Assembly (NCBI GenBank): GCA_028456385.1
Contig: JALNQF010000111.1
Location: 62,001-126,000, forward strand
From: Ophiosphaerella korrae
Lineage: Eukaryota; Ascomycota; Dothideomycetes; Pleosporales; Phaeosphaeriaceae
DNA: 64,000 bases
Direction: 5' to 3'
Positions within the stretch are counted from its first letter, which is position 1. Every line of letters begins with the position of its first letter. The notes under the pieces were generated by a model. That model saw only the letters and a program-made list of their open reading frames with translations. It ran no database searches and was not told the DNA's origin. Made by a program: the position numbers and the translations under genes. Below, piece by piece: positions 8,968-20,419 of the stretch.

Positions 8968-11900
8968 ATGTGCTTCTTCGATCAATATCGGTTTGAATGT
9001 GGGGACTGGAAATGGGCCCGTTTTCGACAGCATTGTGATAAGGAATACCGAATAGGCGAGACATGCGGCATGAAGCTCGTTATGCAAACAGTCCCAATAT
9101 GTAACAAGTGCATATTATGCGAAAAGATTGATACGAAGATGCGTCGACGGGCCGCTGAAGTTGACCGTATTAGTCGTTGGCAACGAGAGGGGACTAAATT
9201 TTGTGCTTCAATCAATAATGCAATGGAGATTATTAGAAGTCTAGATGACGAGACTTATGATCTTAGTTGTCAAAGAAACGGACCTTTGGTTGAGATTCCG
9301 GGATCTGACTTACACGACAAAGTAAAGACTCATGCAGGACCAATACCTGAAGGAACACTGGCAAATCGAGATGAAGACGACGATTCCGAGTGCGGTTCAG
9401 ATATTTCGTGGGAAGAAACCTCCAGCAACATACAAGGCGGGACAAAAGCAATTGGCGGTGCAACAATAAGCTCAGCCCATTTGCCGTCGGACTCGGGATA
9501 CCACAGTGGTCACGGAACTGACACAGCATCGATATGCTCGATGAATTCGACTGCAACCTCTACAGGTCTTCCATATAATCTTCTGCAAGAATTCGTTGCT
9601 TCCTTTGCGAGAAAGCTTGTCGAATGTTCTGGGGCTTTTAACTGGGCCCCATACACTATTGCCCAATTTTCGGCTAGTGATATTGAAAGGGTAATCACAT
9701 CAACCTTGAAGGATTATGCAGCTAAATTGGCGCCTTTACCATGTGACCTAGTAGGAGGAAGTGCTGCTAATATAGGATTATGTCCAACAGTTCTTGCCGG
9801 CGCGGCAAGGCTAGTTCGTTGGCAAAGAACCCAGATCGCTCGCTCCATTTGCGAAATAACGTTTCCTACACCTTCCAAAATGGGTTCAATGAAAGACTTG
9901 TTGCAAAGTTTGGCGCCCGAGTTGTCCGTTGAGGAGAAGGTTAGCCTCCTCGCCGACACTGTCGCTGAGTGCCAGGCGGTGGATTTGGATAGACACGAGG
10001 GTGAGGAGAAAGAAGACCAAGATCAAGAAAGCCTATTCGCCGATCTCCGACAAGTCAAAGATACGTTGATCTCAAGCGACGCTCTCCAAGATTTAGCGAT
10101 CGAACTTCGCCGCCAACTTTACCGGAGCGATATAATCGAAATGAAGACCATCGAGACTATCATGAATGAAGACAGTTTGTTTAATCTTAATACAGGAGTT
10201 TACGAAGTAAGGTTACGCGTACAATGGTCACTAGAGGAGTTCATGCGATCTAGATATGACGAAAACATTCCAGTTATAGGCTCGGTCGTTGTCATCACTG
10301 GATCATCATTCTACGCACAATGCACTACATGTGCGGACTATATAAACACTACGTGGCCAAAATCAGCACCACTCTTCTTGCAATTTCTCGACATTGCAGC
10401 CAGAACAAAAACTGCTGCTGCTACTGCCAACCAATTTTCAGTACCAACCATGAATGGTGTTTCAATACGAGGTACGGTATTCAGATCTCAACTTTCGATC
10501 TTTGCTTCGGCGCCGCGACAGACGCAACTTGTAGAACTGGCACAGCAGCTGGCTTGGATAGGCTCAGCATTTAGAGTGTCTCCTTACAACGACAAGGTTG
10601 CCTACTTCAACCCTCTGTTCCTCCGAAAAAACCGGCGGATATTTGAAATAATGTTTAAGCATTCGCCTGTATATGAATATGAGTCGACTTGTTGGTTGTC
10701 TTTGCTCTCTACTGCCGTTGTAGCAAGCGGATTTCCGATACCCAAACGAGTAGATGAGGTGGGTCTAGAGATATCATTGCCCTTATTAGCCGGCATATCA
10801 GGAGTCCAACGTGCAGTGGAATATGATGGAGGGGTTGTCTTGAAGGGATTTTCTCACATGTTTGTTCCAGTTCGAAAGAGCCTCGATCGAATCCAGTGGC
10901 ACGCCATCACAAGCCAAGACCGAGACACCAGGATTACCTACTATGATGGTCTAGCTCAATGCAAAACTCGTCTAATGTCACAAGAAGTCGGTCTGCATGA
11001 TATTGTATCGATGAGAGCGATTGTAGGGTGGTGCTCAATTGCCAAGTCGAAGCTTGGGTCAGCGTCCTCAACATACGAGAATATCGATTATTCAAAGGCT
11101 TTAAACGCAACCGATAACCGCTTGCATTGTTCGGGTGGCACTCTTGGTTTCCAACAATTCGGCGTGGGTGCACTAGATTTCCAATTTGGCTCACGAGACG
11201 GAAGGTGCCACTTTCAGCGAAAGGGTACGTTCCAGAGGATCACTCAAATTGCTGAAAATACACCGGTCGCGCTCTATGACGTTGGTGAGAAGCGAGCTTG
11301 GCTTGTGCCTGCTTCTCAGGTCATCCTTCACATGATCCAGCATCGACATCAATTACAGCCTTATTCTGTGGACGGAAGGGATGTGGGTATAGATACGAAC
11401 ATATCCCCTGGATCTACCGCTCGAGACGTGTTATGGAAGACGAGGAGTCTGATCATCTCTGATGATGAGGATCATACATTCAAAGACGAAGTACTGAATA
11501 TCTGGTCAATCATTGAATTCCTCTTAGACCAAGAAACCTCAAGGTATCGAAATTCTCCTGGAGCCTCTGTGAACCCTTCTCTCCGCGAGATACTATATGG
11601 TTACGAATTCAAAGCTGTGGTGCAAGATCGGTCGCCAATAAAACTAAAACAGACTGAGCTCAGCAAGACCAGTGGCGGTTGGCCGCTGCTTGTTCAAGAA
11701 ATTGATGCTTTAGTACTTTTCGCCGACGGATTCGAAGATCTCATCGTCCCTGCTGGAGATGGAAACCTTGGTCTTTGCAGGCAGTGGCAAAGGGTTCCTA
11801 AAGAGCGGGATTATATGGCAATGACCCTGGACATGGTAAAACAACTCTGTGATGAGGCTGGAAGTCGATTAGACCGAAGATACCTATCTTCCAAAAGTCA

Positions 11901-12489
11901 AGTGCAATGGCATCAGGGCAGCGCAATCTTGTTTGAACCCTGCCAAAACCCTCTGAGATGCGAATGCAGCCGATTACAACAGCTCTTTCCCAACCACGTA
12001 ATCGGTAAAATAGTACCACCTAGCCATATTTCGAATGAAGGTGCCGTAATCTTTGGGCGTTCCAGCATTCATACTAGACATCAAGATCAGCCTAGCATGG
12101 CCCAACCTGCTAGCTTCTACAACCAACCCAACATATCACTGAGTATACGAGCATACTCAGTGGATTCAATCGATGATGGCGATGCCCTTGCACACAGCAG
12201 CACGAACGGTTCAGACACAACGAACACATCATGCAACGATACCGTTTCATCGCATGATACTGCGCTAACAACGCCGGAGGTTACATTAGACTTTCAAGAA
12301 AGTACGAACCCTGTTGCCCCAAACCTACCTTCAATAAATCCACCAAACAATGGCGCTCAGATCGATCAGGCCCCCTACCAGACCTCAATTGACGAGGCCA
12401 TGGAGAGGATAAGACGTTTGGACGCCGAAATTTATGAGTTAAGCTCTCAGAGACAACGGAGACTGCAGTCGATTAGCCGTTGTTATTGA
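8968..12489 (+). CDS. Large orphan protein, 1173 residues, single exon
   Basis: An uninterrupted 1173-codon frame from ATG 8968 to TGA 12487-12489. I recall the N-terminal module from many short, uncharacterised fungal proteins: MCFFDQYRFECGDWKW, then QHCDKEYRIGETCGMK, then ICNKCILCEK. Cysteines at 2, 11, 23, 33, 45, 48 and 51 plus His 22 suggest a small metal-binding fold. A helical segment (about 80-103, SINNAMEIIRSLDDETYDLS) follows and is echoed near the C-terminus (about 1140-1162, SIDEAMERIRRLDAEIYELS). The middle of about 1000 residues has no motif I recognise; residues about 360-380 are acidic, the region before 1139 is Ser/Thr-rich. No transmembrane segment or signal peptide is evident. 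It may be a short-module protein enlarged by a central insertion. Function unknown; the long clean frame argues that it is expressed. Confidence 0.85.
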   Translation: MCFFDQYRFECGDWKWARFRQHCDKEYRIGETCGMKLVMQTVPICNKCILCEKIDTKMRRRAAEVDRISRWQREGTKFCASINNAMEIIRSLDDETYDLSCQRNGPLVEIPGSDLHDKVKTHAGPIPEGTLANRDEDDDSECGSDISWEETSSNIQGGTKAIGGATISSAHLPSDSGYHSGHGTDTASICSMNSTATSTGLPYNLLQEFVASFARKLVECSGAFNWAPYTIAQFSASDIERVITSTLKDYAAKLAPLPCDLVGGSAANIGLCPTVLAGAARLVRWQRTQIARSICEITFPTPSKMGSMKDLLQSLAPELSVEEKVSLLADTVAECQAVDLDRHEGEEKEDQDQESLFADLRQVKDTLISSDALQDLAIELRRQLYRSDIIEMKTIETIMNEDSLFNLNTGVYEVRLRVQWSLEEFMRSRYDENIPVIGSVVVITGSSFYAQCTTCADYINTTWPKSAPLFLQFLDIAARTKTAAATANQFSVPTMNGVSIRGTVFRSQLSIFASAPRQTQLVELAQQLAWIGSAFRVSPYNDKVAYFNPLFLRKNRRIFEIMFKHSPVYEYESTCWLSLLSTAVVASGFPIPKRVDEVGLEISLPLLAGISGVQRAVEYDGGVVLKGFSHMFVPVRKSLDRIQWHAITSQDRDTRITYYDGLAQCKTRLMSQEVGLHDIVSMRAIVGWCSIAKSKLGSASSTYENIDYSKALNATDNRLHCSGGTLGFQQFGVGALDFQFGSRDGRCHFQRKGTFQRITQIAENTPVALYDVGEKRAWLVPASQVILHMIQHRHQLQPYSVDGRDVGIDTNISPGSTARDVLWKTRSLIISDDEDHTFKDEVLNIWSIIEFLLDQETSRYRNSPGASVNPSLREILYGYEFKAVVQDRSPIKLKQTELSKTSGGWPLLVQEIDALVLFADGFEDLIVPAGDGNLGLCRQWQRVPKERDYMAMTLDMVKQLCDEAGSRLDRRYLSSKSQVQWHQGSAILFEPCQNPLRCECSRLQQLFPNHVIGKIVPPSHISNEGAVIFGRSSIHTRHQDQPSMAQPASFYNQPNISLSIRAYSVDSIDDGDALAHSSTNGSDTTNTSCNDTVSSHDTALTTPEVTLDFQESTNPVAPNLPSINPPNNGAQIDQAPYQTSIDEAMERIRRLDAEIYELSSQRQRRLQSISRCY

Positions 12490-12686
12490 TATACCGGGTG
12501 GATTGTTTGGGGCTTAGGCACGTAGGTTAGGTTATTTCATTTTATCGGATTTTCATTCTACACCCTGGTTTGCTCTTAGAAAAGAAGTGGAAAGTAGCAC
12601 ACGACCTTGATCAAGATATAAAAACTTGAATATATCATAGTTTGTAATATGATTCCTTCCCACCCTTTTGAATTACTTTGGGCCTT

Positions 12687-13682
12687 TTATTTGAAAACAC
12701 ATAGCCCCTCCATATGAGTCGCCGCATTTTCCTTTCTCCATTCCACATTCGACCGTGCGCACTTGGCACAAACGAAATCCGTATTAGGGCACTCCGCAGC
12801 CATGTGCTCAAAGCCGCTGCACCTAGAGCAGTATGTCGTCTCCCCGAACGGCGGCGCTGGAGTCGGCCTTTCCATCATGCTCTGTATGACGCTCTGGGCA
12901 GACCTCGACGCTGAGATGCCGTTCTGCCCAGGCTTTGCCTTGACGTTGTTTTTGTCTCCATATACGTCTTTGCGTAGAACCGATAGCATCGCAATGATGG
13001 CCGTGTATGTCGCTGCGTTGCCCGCATTGCCCGTGTCAATCGGGTTGATCTTGAATATGGAGAGAACGTAATTCAGCAAAGCGTCGTGTGAGCTCGTAAT
13101 CTTGGCCTGCACTGCGATGTCTTGGGCGTTGAGCACAGCTACTGTCGTGTCTATTTTCATTGGAGTAAAGTTGAAGTCTGCGCTCCTCATTCTGCCGATG
13201 GCATCGTTGTCGCCGTAGGTCAAGCATATAATTGGGCAAAATCCTTTCTCGGGCCTCTCTTCGTCTAGAGGCTGGTGCCAGATCTGATGCAGAAGGTCCA
13301 GAGCCTCTTCTTGGGTTGAGAATACAGTAGTACCGAAGTGGAAGGCGTTGGGGTTTGCATGAGATGTTGAAGGAAGGTGTGCATGTGGCATTATCCGCAG
13401 ATGTAGTGACCATACGTTGTTATGAAGATTCTCGGCATGTGGTCCCGGTTGACATGGTACACCGTCATTGACATGTCCGCGCTTGTACGTGGCGATACCG
13501 ATCTCGGTAAGATGGTAAGGTGGACGGGCAGACCAGTTGCGGTAGAGCGCGACGAGGACAGCCTTTTCGAGGAGAGTGTTGTCGGTTTGATTAAGGTAGG
13601 ATCTGAGAATCTCTTGATGTGGCTTCGCAAGAAGCACATAGCGGAGGTTTTCCAGCTTTGCGCTCGTGGAACTGGCCATCAT
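12687..13682 (-). CDS. Gfd2/YDR514C-like protein with lost catalytic residues and C-terminal zinc knuckle
   Basis: A single exon of 331 residues, ATG at 13682. It is a diverged paralog of the protein at 30337: both share the order [nuclease strand]-TEIGIA-HAENL/I-I(M/I)P(H/Y)AHL-FHFGT and end in the same kind of zinc-binding tail. Here the RNase H-like catalytic positions are changed: the strand that reads CLDIEWW in the paralog reads VALYRNW, and the HTAGNDTAGTL motif reads DTGNAGNAATY. The knuckle YCSRCSGFEHMAAEC (CX2CX4HX4C) is intact, followed by CAKC and a late His and Cys. The likely state is a non-catalytic nucleic-acid-binding protein, perhaps a decaying copy. The frame is fully open, so it may still be made. 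Transcribed toward the orphan gene at 8968. Confidence 0.8.
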   Translation of the reverse strand: MMASSTSAKLENLRYVLLAKPHQEILRSYLNQTDNTLLEKAVLVALYRNWSARPPYHLTEIGIATYKRGHVNDGVPCQPGPHAENLHNNVWSLHLRIMPHAHLPSTSHANPNAFHFGTTVFSTQEEALDLLHQIWHQPLDEERPEKGFCPIICLTYGDNDAIGRMRSADFNFTPMKIDTTVAVLNAQDIAVQAKITSSHDALLNYVLSIFKINPIDTGNAGNAATYTAIIAMLSVLRKDVYGDKNNVKAKPGQNGISASRSAQSVIQSMMERPTPAPPFGETTYCSRCSGFEHMAAECPNTDFVCAKCARSNVEWRKENAATHMEGLCVFK

Positions 13683-14499
13683 GTGATTGCAAGTTTGGTC
13701 GAGGCACTTGGGTGATACAAGAAGAGAACGTCAGTGGTCATAGAGTATTTTTGAAGGCCGCACGCGAAGGTTCTAGAGCACTGGAAGTGAATCAAAACCA
13801 TCATTCATTCACCTCAGCATCGCCACTGGCTGGTAATTGCCAACGAATAGAGACAAGAGGATTGTTGGGCATACAAATAAGATAGCTTGTGGCACAGGGA
13901 AAGTTTCAGCTACCTTTGGTATCACCTTATGACGCTAGCTAGCTATGGGCATACCTATTGAAAGGTGGCGCACAAGTCACCGGTATTCATAATTTAATTA
14001 TAAACTTCCGGAAATTCGTTATTGAGAACTACTTATAAATCTTAGAAGGCTGGCGTGGTATCGTTTTGCGGGTGGTAATTCGGTCGCGTGGCCTACCCGA
14101 CTAGTGTTAGAGGATAGTTGCTGATCTTTTATTCATATCGCTAGATCGTACTATGTCTATACAACCATCCCACTATTAAGGAATATATTTCCAATCCCAA
14201 AAAGACAAAAGGACTTCAGCCATTCAAACGAGACTCTCTTGGAGAATATAATGTAACTAGGAGAAGAGACAAGAGATATGATGGTTTTACCTAAAAACAC
14301 TCATAGACTATGCTCGAGAACATGTAGAGGGTGCTGAGATTGCTATCGCAGCTACCAAACGACCAAAGAACAAAGTGCTAGCATCAAGTCAGATTGCTCC
14401 TGTTCCACTTGAACTAGGTGCTCATTATTTTTTAATGTGAACGTTAATGATATATTCAAGAGTCTTGTAGGACTATATTGAGGGAATATCCAGCAATTC
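13683..14499. other. Intergenic, no gene seen
   Basis: About 800 AT-leaning bases. Around 14220-14440 a short stretch has coding-like texture but is broken by stops in all frames; it may be an old transposon remnant. Nothing else is supported. Confidence 0.4.
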
Positions 14500-15619
14500 T
14501 TAGACCCTGGCAGCCATGTACCTGTCCCATAGCGTCTCCTCGACTTTCAATTCACGCTGGACCCATAAAGTCGTAATAATTGCCCATGTGCCCGACCATG
14601 TAAATGGAACGGCCCATCCCAACTGTATGATTTGTTGTCAGTAACTTCATCAACATGAGGAAAATTACAAACAGCTAGGAATAATCTAGCATGCAAAGAT
14701 TCAATTCGAAGAGGAAAGACTGGTAGGGTTAAAGAGAAAGGGATCAACTCACAACATAAGCAACGTCTCTCTCCACCTCCGGCGAGAAAATGAGGTATGT
14801 AGTCCCTCCAGCTACTATCATTGCTGGTAGTGCCCAAAAAAGTGATAGGCGGTGTAGCATTTGCCTAAAGTAGGGGCTCGTCTCATACCTCTGATTCAGC
14901 CGTATCCTGTACGATGTCCCGCCACCGCCGTCTACAGCAATAATGTCTTCGATGAATGGATAGATAGAAGGTCGAATCGTCTGTCCTCTAGCAGTAGAGG
15001 ATATCCGAAAGGGAGCCCGCCAGCGAAAGACATACATAACCTCCAAGATACATAATTCTAGTCCAAGAATGGCGAGAAGGGAAGGCACTGGCATCGCTAG
15101 TAGGCGGACCATAGGCTCCTCTGGAAAGGTGCCGACAACAAGCTCTGCTATGATGATTAAGAAGATTACGGTCAAGTTCCACTGGGCCCAATCGCACTGT
15201 TGAATGATAAGGTTAGAATGGACACCATAATAACAATCAAGTTCGGTGCGTACTTGCCGCAAATCTGGCCGTGCCAAACACCCGACAATTCGAGGTCTTT
15301 TTACAAAGCCTCCAAAACCGCTGGAAATACTCCGCGATTGCGGTACCGAATAGAAGAATTGTAATTATGTTAAATACTGCGAACACGTCAGGACCGTCCT
15401 CCAGGAGATTGGACCATCAGGAGATCACGTACCGAGACTATGGGGCAAATCCGTGCCATACCATAATACGAAGTATAATAAAACGGGTAGGACGACTGAG
15501 TCGAAGAATACAAGCCCCCAAAAGATGCCGATTCTCAATTTGCGCGTACGAAGAGAGTAGCCGAGGTCTGGAAGAGCGGTTGTGGCTAATGGGGTAAGAT
15601 CATTGGTATCTGATCTCAC
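14500..15619 (-). CDS. Multipass integral membrane protein, fungal family of unknown function
   Basis: Multi-exon gene on the minus strand. The last exon (14500-14622, GWAVPFTWSGTWAIIT, stop TAA 14500-14502) and the large exon (14753-15196) are firm, joined by a GTGAGT...ACAG intron. The large exon holds hydrophobic helices (LTVIFLIIIAELVVGTF, LLAILGLELCILEVMYVF) and a conserved-looking RAPFRISSTARG and IEDIIAVDGGGGTSYR loop. Upstream, the frames at about 15261-15390 (FAVFNIITILLFGTAIAEYF) and 15450-15619 (GIFWGLVFFDSVVLPVLLYF) supply further helices. Their exact splice joints do not come out cleanly in phase with strong sites, and the true start may lie above 15619 because the frame stays open for about 75 more bases. 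I recall similar fungal membrane proteins without assigned function. A small frame error or pseudogene state is possible. Confidence 0.62.
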
Positions 15620-15739
15620 ATTAGAATTGTTTGTTGCCTGATTGGAGAGGTCTGCATCGTCAGAACTGTGTTTACATAATACATGAGTTGGGATCCGGAT
15701 TCAAGGACATTTATCGGTAAAACATACCTATCATCCTTA

Positions 15740-16637
15740 GATGCCGTCAAAGATCTGGGCGTTGTCCAGAATAGAAAGGAAGATAAAGAGGCCGGGATGA
15801 AAAGTCCCTCCGTTCTAAAAGTCGAGGTTTATTGAGCTATAGGCTTTAATCGTTGCTTCGTGAATAAGATATACGGGCCGGCATGTATCTCTAAGAGTCG
15901 ATGAAAAGAGTATTTACAGCAAGGTGCGGCCTCGCAATTTTACGAGGCACTGGGTTCAGCTGGGCTTAACTAGCTGATGAGCAGCAGGAATTTGCCGAGG
16001 CTTCGTCACTTCGCACCGACTCGGCCGTATTGACGTGTAACATAGTTTAAATTTTGGCCGGTGCGCCTTCAAGGTGAAGCTAAGTAAAGTGGCATTACTG
16101 GGAGGCGGCGCCGCATGAAATCAATGCCACCACTGAATCTATCGCAAGGTTAAAGGCATTGGTGCCATATGCCTGGTGATTGGGATGGACCAGCCGCGAC
16201 TGGTCGTGGTCAAACATGGGGAAAGGTATGGAGAATATGTCCTGAAACATGGTGAGCTAACCGTGTTGGGATTTTGTTGCGAAGACATGGATGTCTCACA
16301 GTAGATCACCACCAAGCAAAAAAGCCGCTTTGATTGGTGTACTATGTATATCTTAGTCGTTGACCTGCAGAGGGGCGATTTGAGAGACGTGGGAGCCCAT
16401 GAACTCGAAAAAGGAGGTTTTGAGGGCGTTTGATTGGTGTGTTTTGAGATGAAGCCCTACTGGTCAATGCGAGCCATGCACAACGCCCACTCCCGAGGTT
16501 GAGTCAGGGTTCCCTAGTGGCGCAAACCCCATGTAAACTGATTTGGAGTAGGCACTTTGACTTTGTATTATAGCAACATACTCTCTATATCACAATAATA
16601 CGTATGCGTGTATCATTCCTTAGAGTAATTGTTCAAA
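15740..16637. other. Intergenic, no gene seen
   Basis: About 900 bases without a supported gene. A short motif TTTGATTGGTGT occurs twice (about 16329 and 16431). Confidence 0.4.
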
Positions 16638-18325
16638 TCACTGATTCCCTCGCTTAATCCGATGAACAGCACTAGGCGTACTCGATGGCGGCAAAGCAAC
16701 AAAGCTTTCCGTATGCGTGGCTTTCGCCGACCCATTCGTGCCATACGTGTTCGTCACAATCTGGCTCCCATCCGCAATAACAAGATGATCGAGCACGCGC
16801 TTGAAATGCTCCAAGCTAGCTTCGGGCTGGTAATAAGGTACCTCGTGGCCCGCCTCATAGATCCTCGTGAAGCTGAAGTTACCGTATTCGCGAACCTCGC
16901 CGTACTCGACACCATCTACCAGGAACGGTGTGTACCCGGCAGCACGGAATGCCGCGGCGTTAGTGAAGTTGACAGCGAGCGAGACGGCTTCGCCACCGAA
17001 CCAGTTGCAGATGTAGTCAGCATCACCGTACAGGAGAGCGACGCGGACACCGTAGCCGAGAATCTCCTCGAGGTCCTCAAGGAAGTTAGGCCACACAAAA
17101 TCACCCGTTGCTGAGAATCCGCTTGAGACATTACGTGCATTGGTTGTTGTGTAGTTGATGTTGACCCCGAGTGCCTGTTGAGTCGAAGCCAGATTGAGGA
17201 AGTCTTTGAAATAGTCGGGAGGGGTGGGGTCGTCGTATGGATGGCGAATATCATATACGCCACGACCGCCAAAGGCGTAGTATGGCTCCTCCACTAGAGA
17301 ACGGCAGAGATTAGTGGCAGATGAGCAAGTGAGCTGACCACTTGGAGTCGAGCGGTCGGCCTGCTTGCAGTACTTAATTTGGTCGTGGCAGCCTTCGGGC
17401 ATGTAGTACGCTTGCTTCATAAAGGTGTAAATAGTGTCATTTATAGACTTGATACCATAAGTGTTATTGACAGCAAACTCGGGATAGTAAGGTGCTTGAA
17501 TCTCCTCATCGATGATACCATTGATGATACCGAGAGTATCCATTTGAAGCTCGACGCCCTTGACCGAACCATTCCGGATAGCTTGGTTCTGCTGGTAGAA
17601 ATAATTGTAAAATCCAGGGCCGTAATGGCCGCCGTAACTTCAACTTGCATCAGCCTCGGCGATATTTACGCAAGGTATTCAACTTACCTCTCAGTCCATA
17701 GATTGAAAGTGAAATTTTTGATATCCGGGTCGAGTTGGGGCGAAAGATCCAGAAATGCCTGCAGGATATGCCAAGCGCCGACAGCTGCGGCCTTGGTCGT
17801 GTTTGCCGTGTTAGGATCGACCAAGGAATAGCGACCTTTTTTGTCTGTTTGGGTTGTCTCGTAGGAGAAACCAACACCAACAGGTTGGCTCAGGTACAGC
17901 ATGTTGGAGTGTTCGTTCCAAGAGTAAGGGTTCCATTCTGTCTTCAAGTCTTTCGTAATATTGCAAGGTCCATGCTCTTGGAGCAGGCCTATAAGTGAAT
18001 CTGACCCAGGACCTCCGTTCAGCCACAGAGTCAGTGGTTTCTCTGACGGCTTGTCACGAGCTTCAAAAAACCAGAAGAACATATTTGTCTTTTCATTGAG
18101 GCTGATGTAACCAGCATAGTCGTCAACACCTTGTTTGGTCTCACAGATCCCTCCATCCTTGCCTGGCTGCTTGAAACGGATCGAGGCTCCTTGAGGCGAC
18201 GTGATCGTCCTGACGCCAGATGGATCCGCAGGGATTTGACGTTCCTCTAGTGTGGGCTTGTGCGCACCACAAAGTGAGACTGCTGCCAAGATGACAGCCA
18301 ATTGTGAGAGGCGTGCCATGACCAA
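16638..18325 (-). CDS. Secreted serine carboxypeptidase (peptidase family S10)
   Basis: Serine exopeptidase that removes C-terminal residues from peptides, in the vacuole or outside the cell. Two exons, 17688-18325 and 16638-17637, give 545 residues; the 50-bp GTAAGT intron splits the codon of the catalytic serine. A signal peptide is clear (LSQLAVILAAVSLCGA). The oxyanion segment LTLWLNGGPGSDSL, the nucleophile ESYGG (Ser about 213), the aspartate in LLYGDADYICNW (Asp about 420) and the histidine in YEAGHEVPYYQPE (His about 477) are all present, with paired cysteines and many N-glycosylation sequons. The start could be the first or the third codon (MVMARL). Nothing suggests damage. Neighbours are unrelated. 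Confidence 0.92.
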
Positions 18326-20128
18326 TTAGTTGATGTGAACAAGAGTTTACAAGGCATCAAGAGAACCCCTTAGGCTATTGGTTTATATATGCAGGAGAAA
18401 TCCCACCGGCCGGCAATTATGAGTGAAAATCCAGCCGTTTGTTGTCGACCATTACGCAATACAAGGCATTGTTTGAGTCCTCACTCAAAGTCTGTCTGAC
18501 CGCCACATAAGCCGAATTAGGCAACTGGATTTGTAGGCCTGCAATCTTGAGAGATTGTGAGTGGAGGGGTAGAAGCCAATACCTGTGATAATGGCGCGGG
18601 TCCGGTGTGGGATGATAGGTGGTACCCTGTTCCACGGGACGACCATCGCGTCATCGCAGCAAGTGAACACAATCCATTTCCAACAGCTCTTGTCGTCTTC
18701 CGGAGCGAACTGTACTATATCTAATTCCCACCTTAAACTTTCCAATTCATATATGAATGCACGTGAAGTGGAGCGAAGCCTCAGCCGAGAGTGCTGTTGA
18801 TCGTTGTTCTGACGTCCTAGCTCTTTACCCAACGAAGAAGGTTACTGTGCATGAGGCGGGCGAAGAGCCGGCTATGTGGCTTGGTGACGAAAGCTTATAT
18901 CGTTGGCCAACTGACCCCGCTTCATTTCCTCTTGCATTTAGCGCAGGTTTGTAAGCCAAATAGTGACACTACCTAGCGCCCGGCCCCACCAACACCCGTT
19001 TTCTCTCCTTACCTCCTCTAACCTTAATAACTACTCTTCCTATTAACCCTAAATTATAATATATATTAGAAATAGCTATTTGAAAGAACTTTGTATAATT
19101 TTTGTATTTATTTCTTATTTATAAATAACTATATAATAAAGCTACTATAAATCTAAATATATATTATCTATATACTTATACTTATATAAGAAACTAACTA
19201 GTTTAAGTTTAAGTAAGACTATTAAATTTAGGTAGTTACCTATAACAGTAACTAGACCTTAGCACTATTTGTGATGGGGTAGACCCTGAATTGGGGCTTG
19301 GGGCTGCGCCCAAATGGGTGTAGCGAGCCGAGCCGAAGGCGCCCGGCTGGGAACGTACTCAGCTCACACGTGTATACTAGCTACGCAAATCAATCATCGC
19401 TGATTGATTCTGTGCCTACCTTTTGGTCCAGGTGGCGCACTTGGCACAGTGGGTAAGAGCGAGTAGCCACGCTTATTGTCGAACGTCATCGTTGACTGGT
19501 CCCATCGCACTCTTGTTACGAACAACGACCCCAATCAAACCAGCTCACCTAAACTCGAGCCAATCAGCCCTACCGACGAGTATCAAGATTGGGATGACGC
19601 AACCGAACACAACCTGAACACGTGACGAATTAGTGGGTTAGCGATGGTGAGCAACCACTAACCCACTGGCCCACGAACCCACGCAGTATATAGGCACCCA
19701 GCGGTGCATAGATAGGGACTCCGTAGTCAAGCTCAGCTTTACCCAAGCCTAGCGCATTACTTGCAACAGCGACCTTTCACCCACCGTGATATCCGCCGTC
19801 AAGTACGCTTGCCTACCACATACCCAAACACCTTGCCTCCTCGCATCTTCGCCGCCGTTGCATCCATAACCCGAAGGGCCACTCTTGGACTTGCCAAGAG
19901 GTCTGCCACCACGACCCCCAACAAATCTAGAAATACAGTTTCTTAAATAATTAATACTTTGCCTATACTATATAATTATCCCACTAAACTTAATATATAC
20001 TACTACCTAATAAGGTTACCTTCCTAGGTATTAGGGTTTAGGTTACTTTATTAAAATACCCTTGCTAAGATTGTTATATAAATACTATCGAAGTGATTAT
20101 TAAGTGGTATTTCCTCAACCTCACAAAA
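18326..20128. other. Intergenic region with AT-rich islands around a GC-normal block
   Basis: About 18326-18960 is the carboxypeptidase promoter and shows no other gene. About 19040-19260 and 19930-20110 are strongly AT-rich, as expected for RIP-altered repeats. Between them, 19270-19930 has normal composition, a TATATA box (19686), an A-box-like TGGCACAGTGGG (19443) and a hairpin (19632-19667). It resembles an LTR or other promoter-bearing repeat, but I found no target duplication. Confidence 0.4.
19632..19667. repeat. Perfect 10-bp stem hairpin
   Basis: AGTGGGTTAG (19632-19641) pairs with CTAACCCACT (19658-19667) across a 16-base loop. It lies about 20 bases before a TATATA box inside the LTR-like block. 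Confidence 0.6.
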
Positions 20129-20419
20129 ATGCTTAAAAAGGTATACCCTCTACTTATCCAAACGGACAATGATACAATCATTCAATGTCCCATGCCTAGT
20201 GGGCGGGATTTACGGATCGCTCGCTCTATCATCGAGGGGTATATCGTCAACTATCCTCAAAGCATGAAGAGCACTGGACATGGGGAATGGAAAATCACAC
20301 GGATTATCTCAGGTAGTAAGAAAGACTTTCGGATCGTCGTGTATCGTTGCGATGCCTTTGATTCTGATGAAGACGCAAAAGATTACGATCCTTTCAGCTC
20401 AATCTTCGTGCAGGCCTGA
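20129..20419 (+). CDS. Small hypothetical protein, 96 residues
   Basis: Single frame from ATG 20129 to TGA 20417-20419. The composition is protein-like, with mixed helix and strand character (RDLRIARSIIEGYIVNY, then WKITRIISGSKKDFRIVVYR) and an acidic C-terminus (FDSDEDAKDYDP). It follows an AT-rich repeat island, so it might be a cargo or remnant of a repeat. I do not recognise a family; the call rests on the frame only. Confidence 0.4.
   Translation: MLKKVYPLLIQTDNDTIIQCPMPSGRDLRIARSIIEGYIVNYPQSMKSTGHGEWKITRIISGSKKDFRIVVYRCDAFDSDEDAKDYDPFSSIFVQA

Noticed and set aside
18485..18832. A 115-codon minus-strand frame upstream of the carboxypeptidase
   Set aside because: No motif; lies in the promoter region and overlaps competing frames.
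19440..19500. tRNA-like A box TGGCACAGTGGG
   Set aside because: The downstream TTGTCGAACG is one base short of a B box and no cloverleaf forms.
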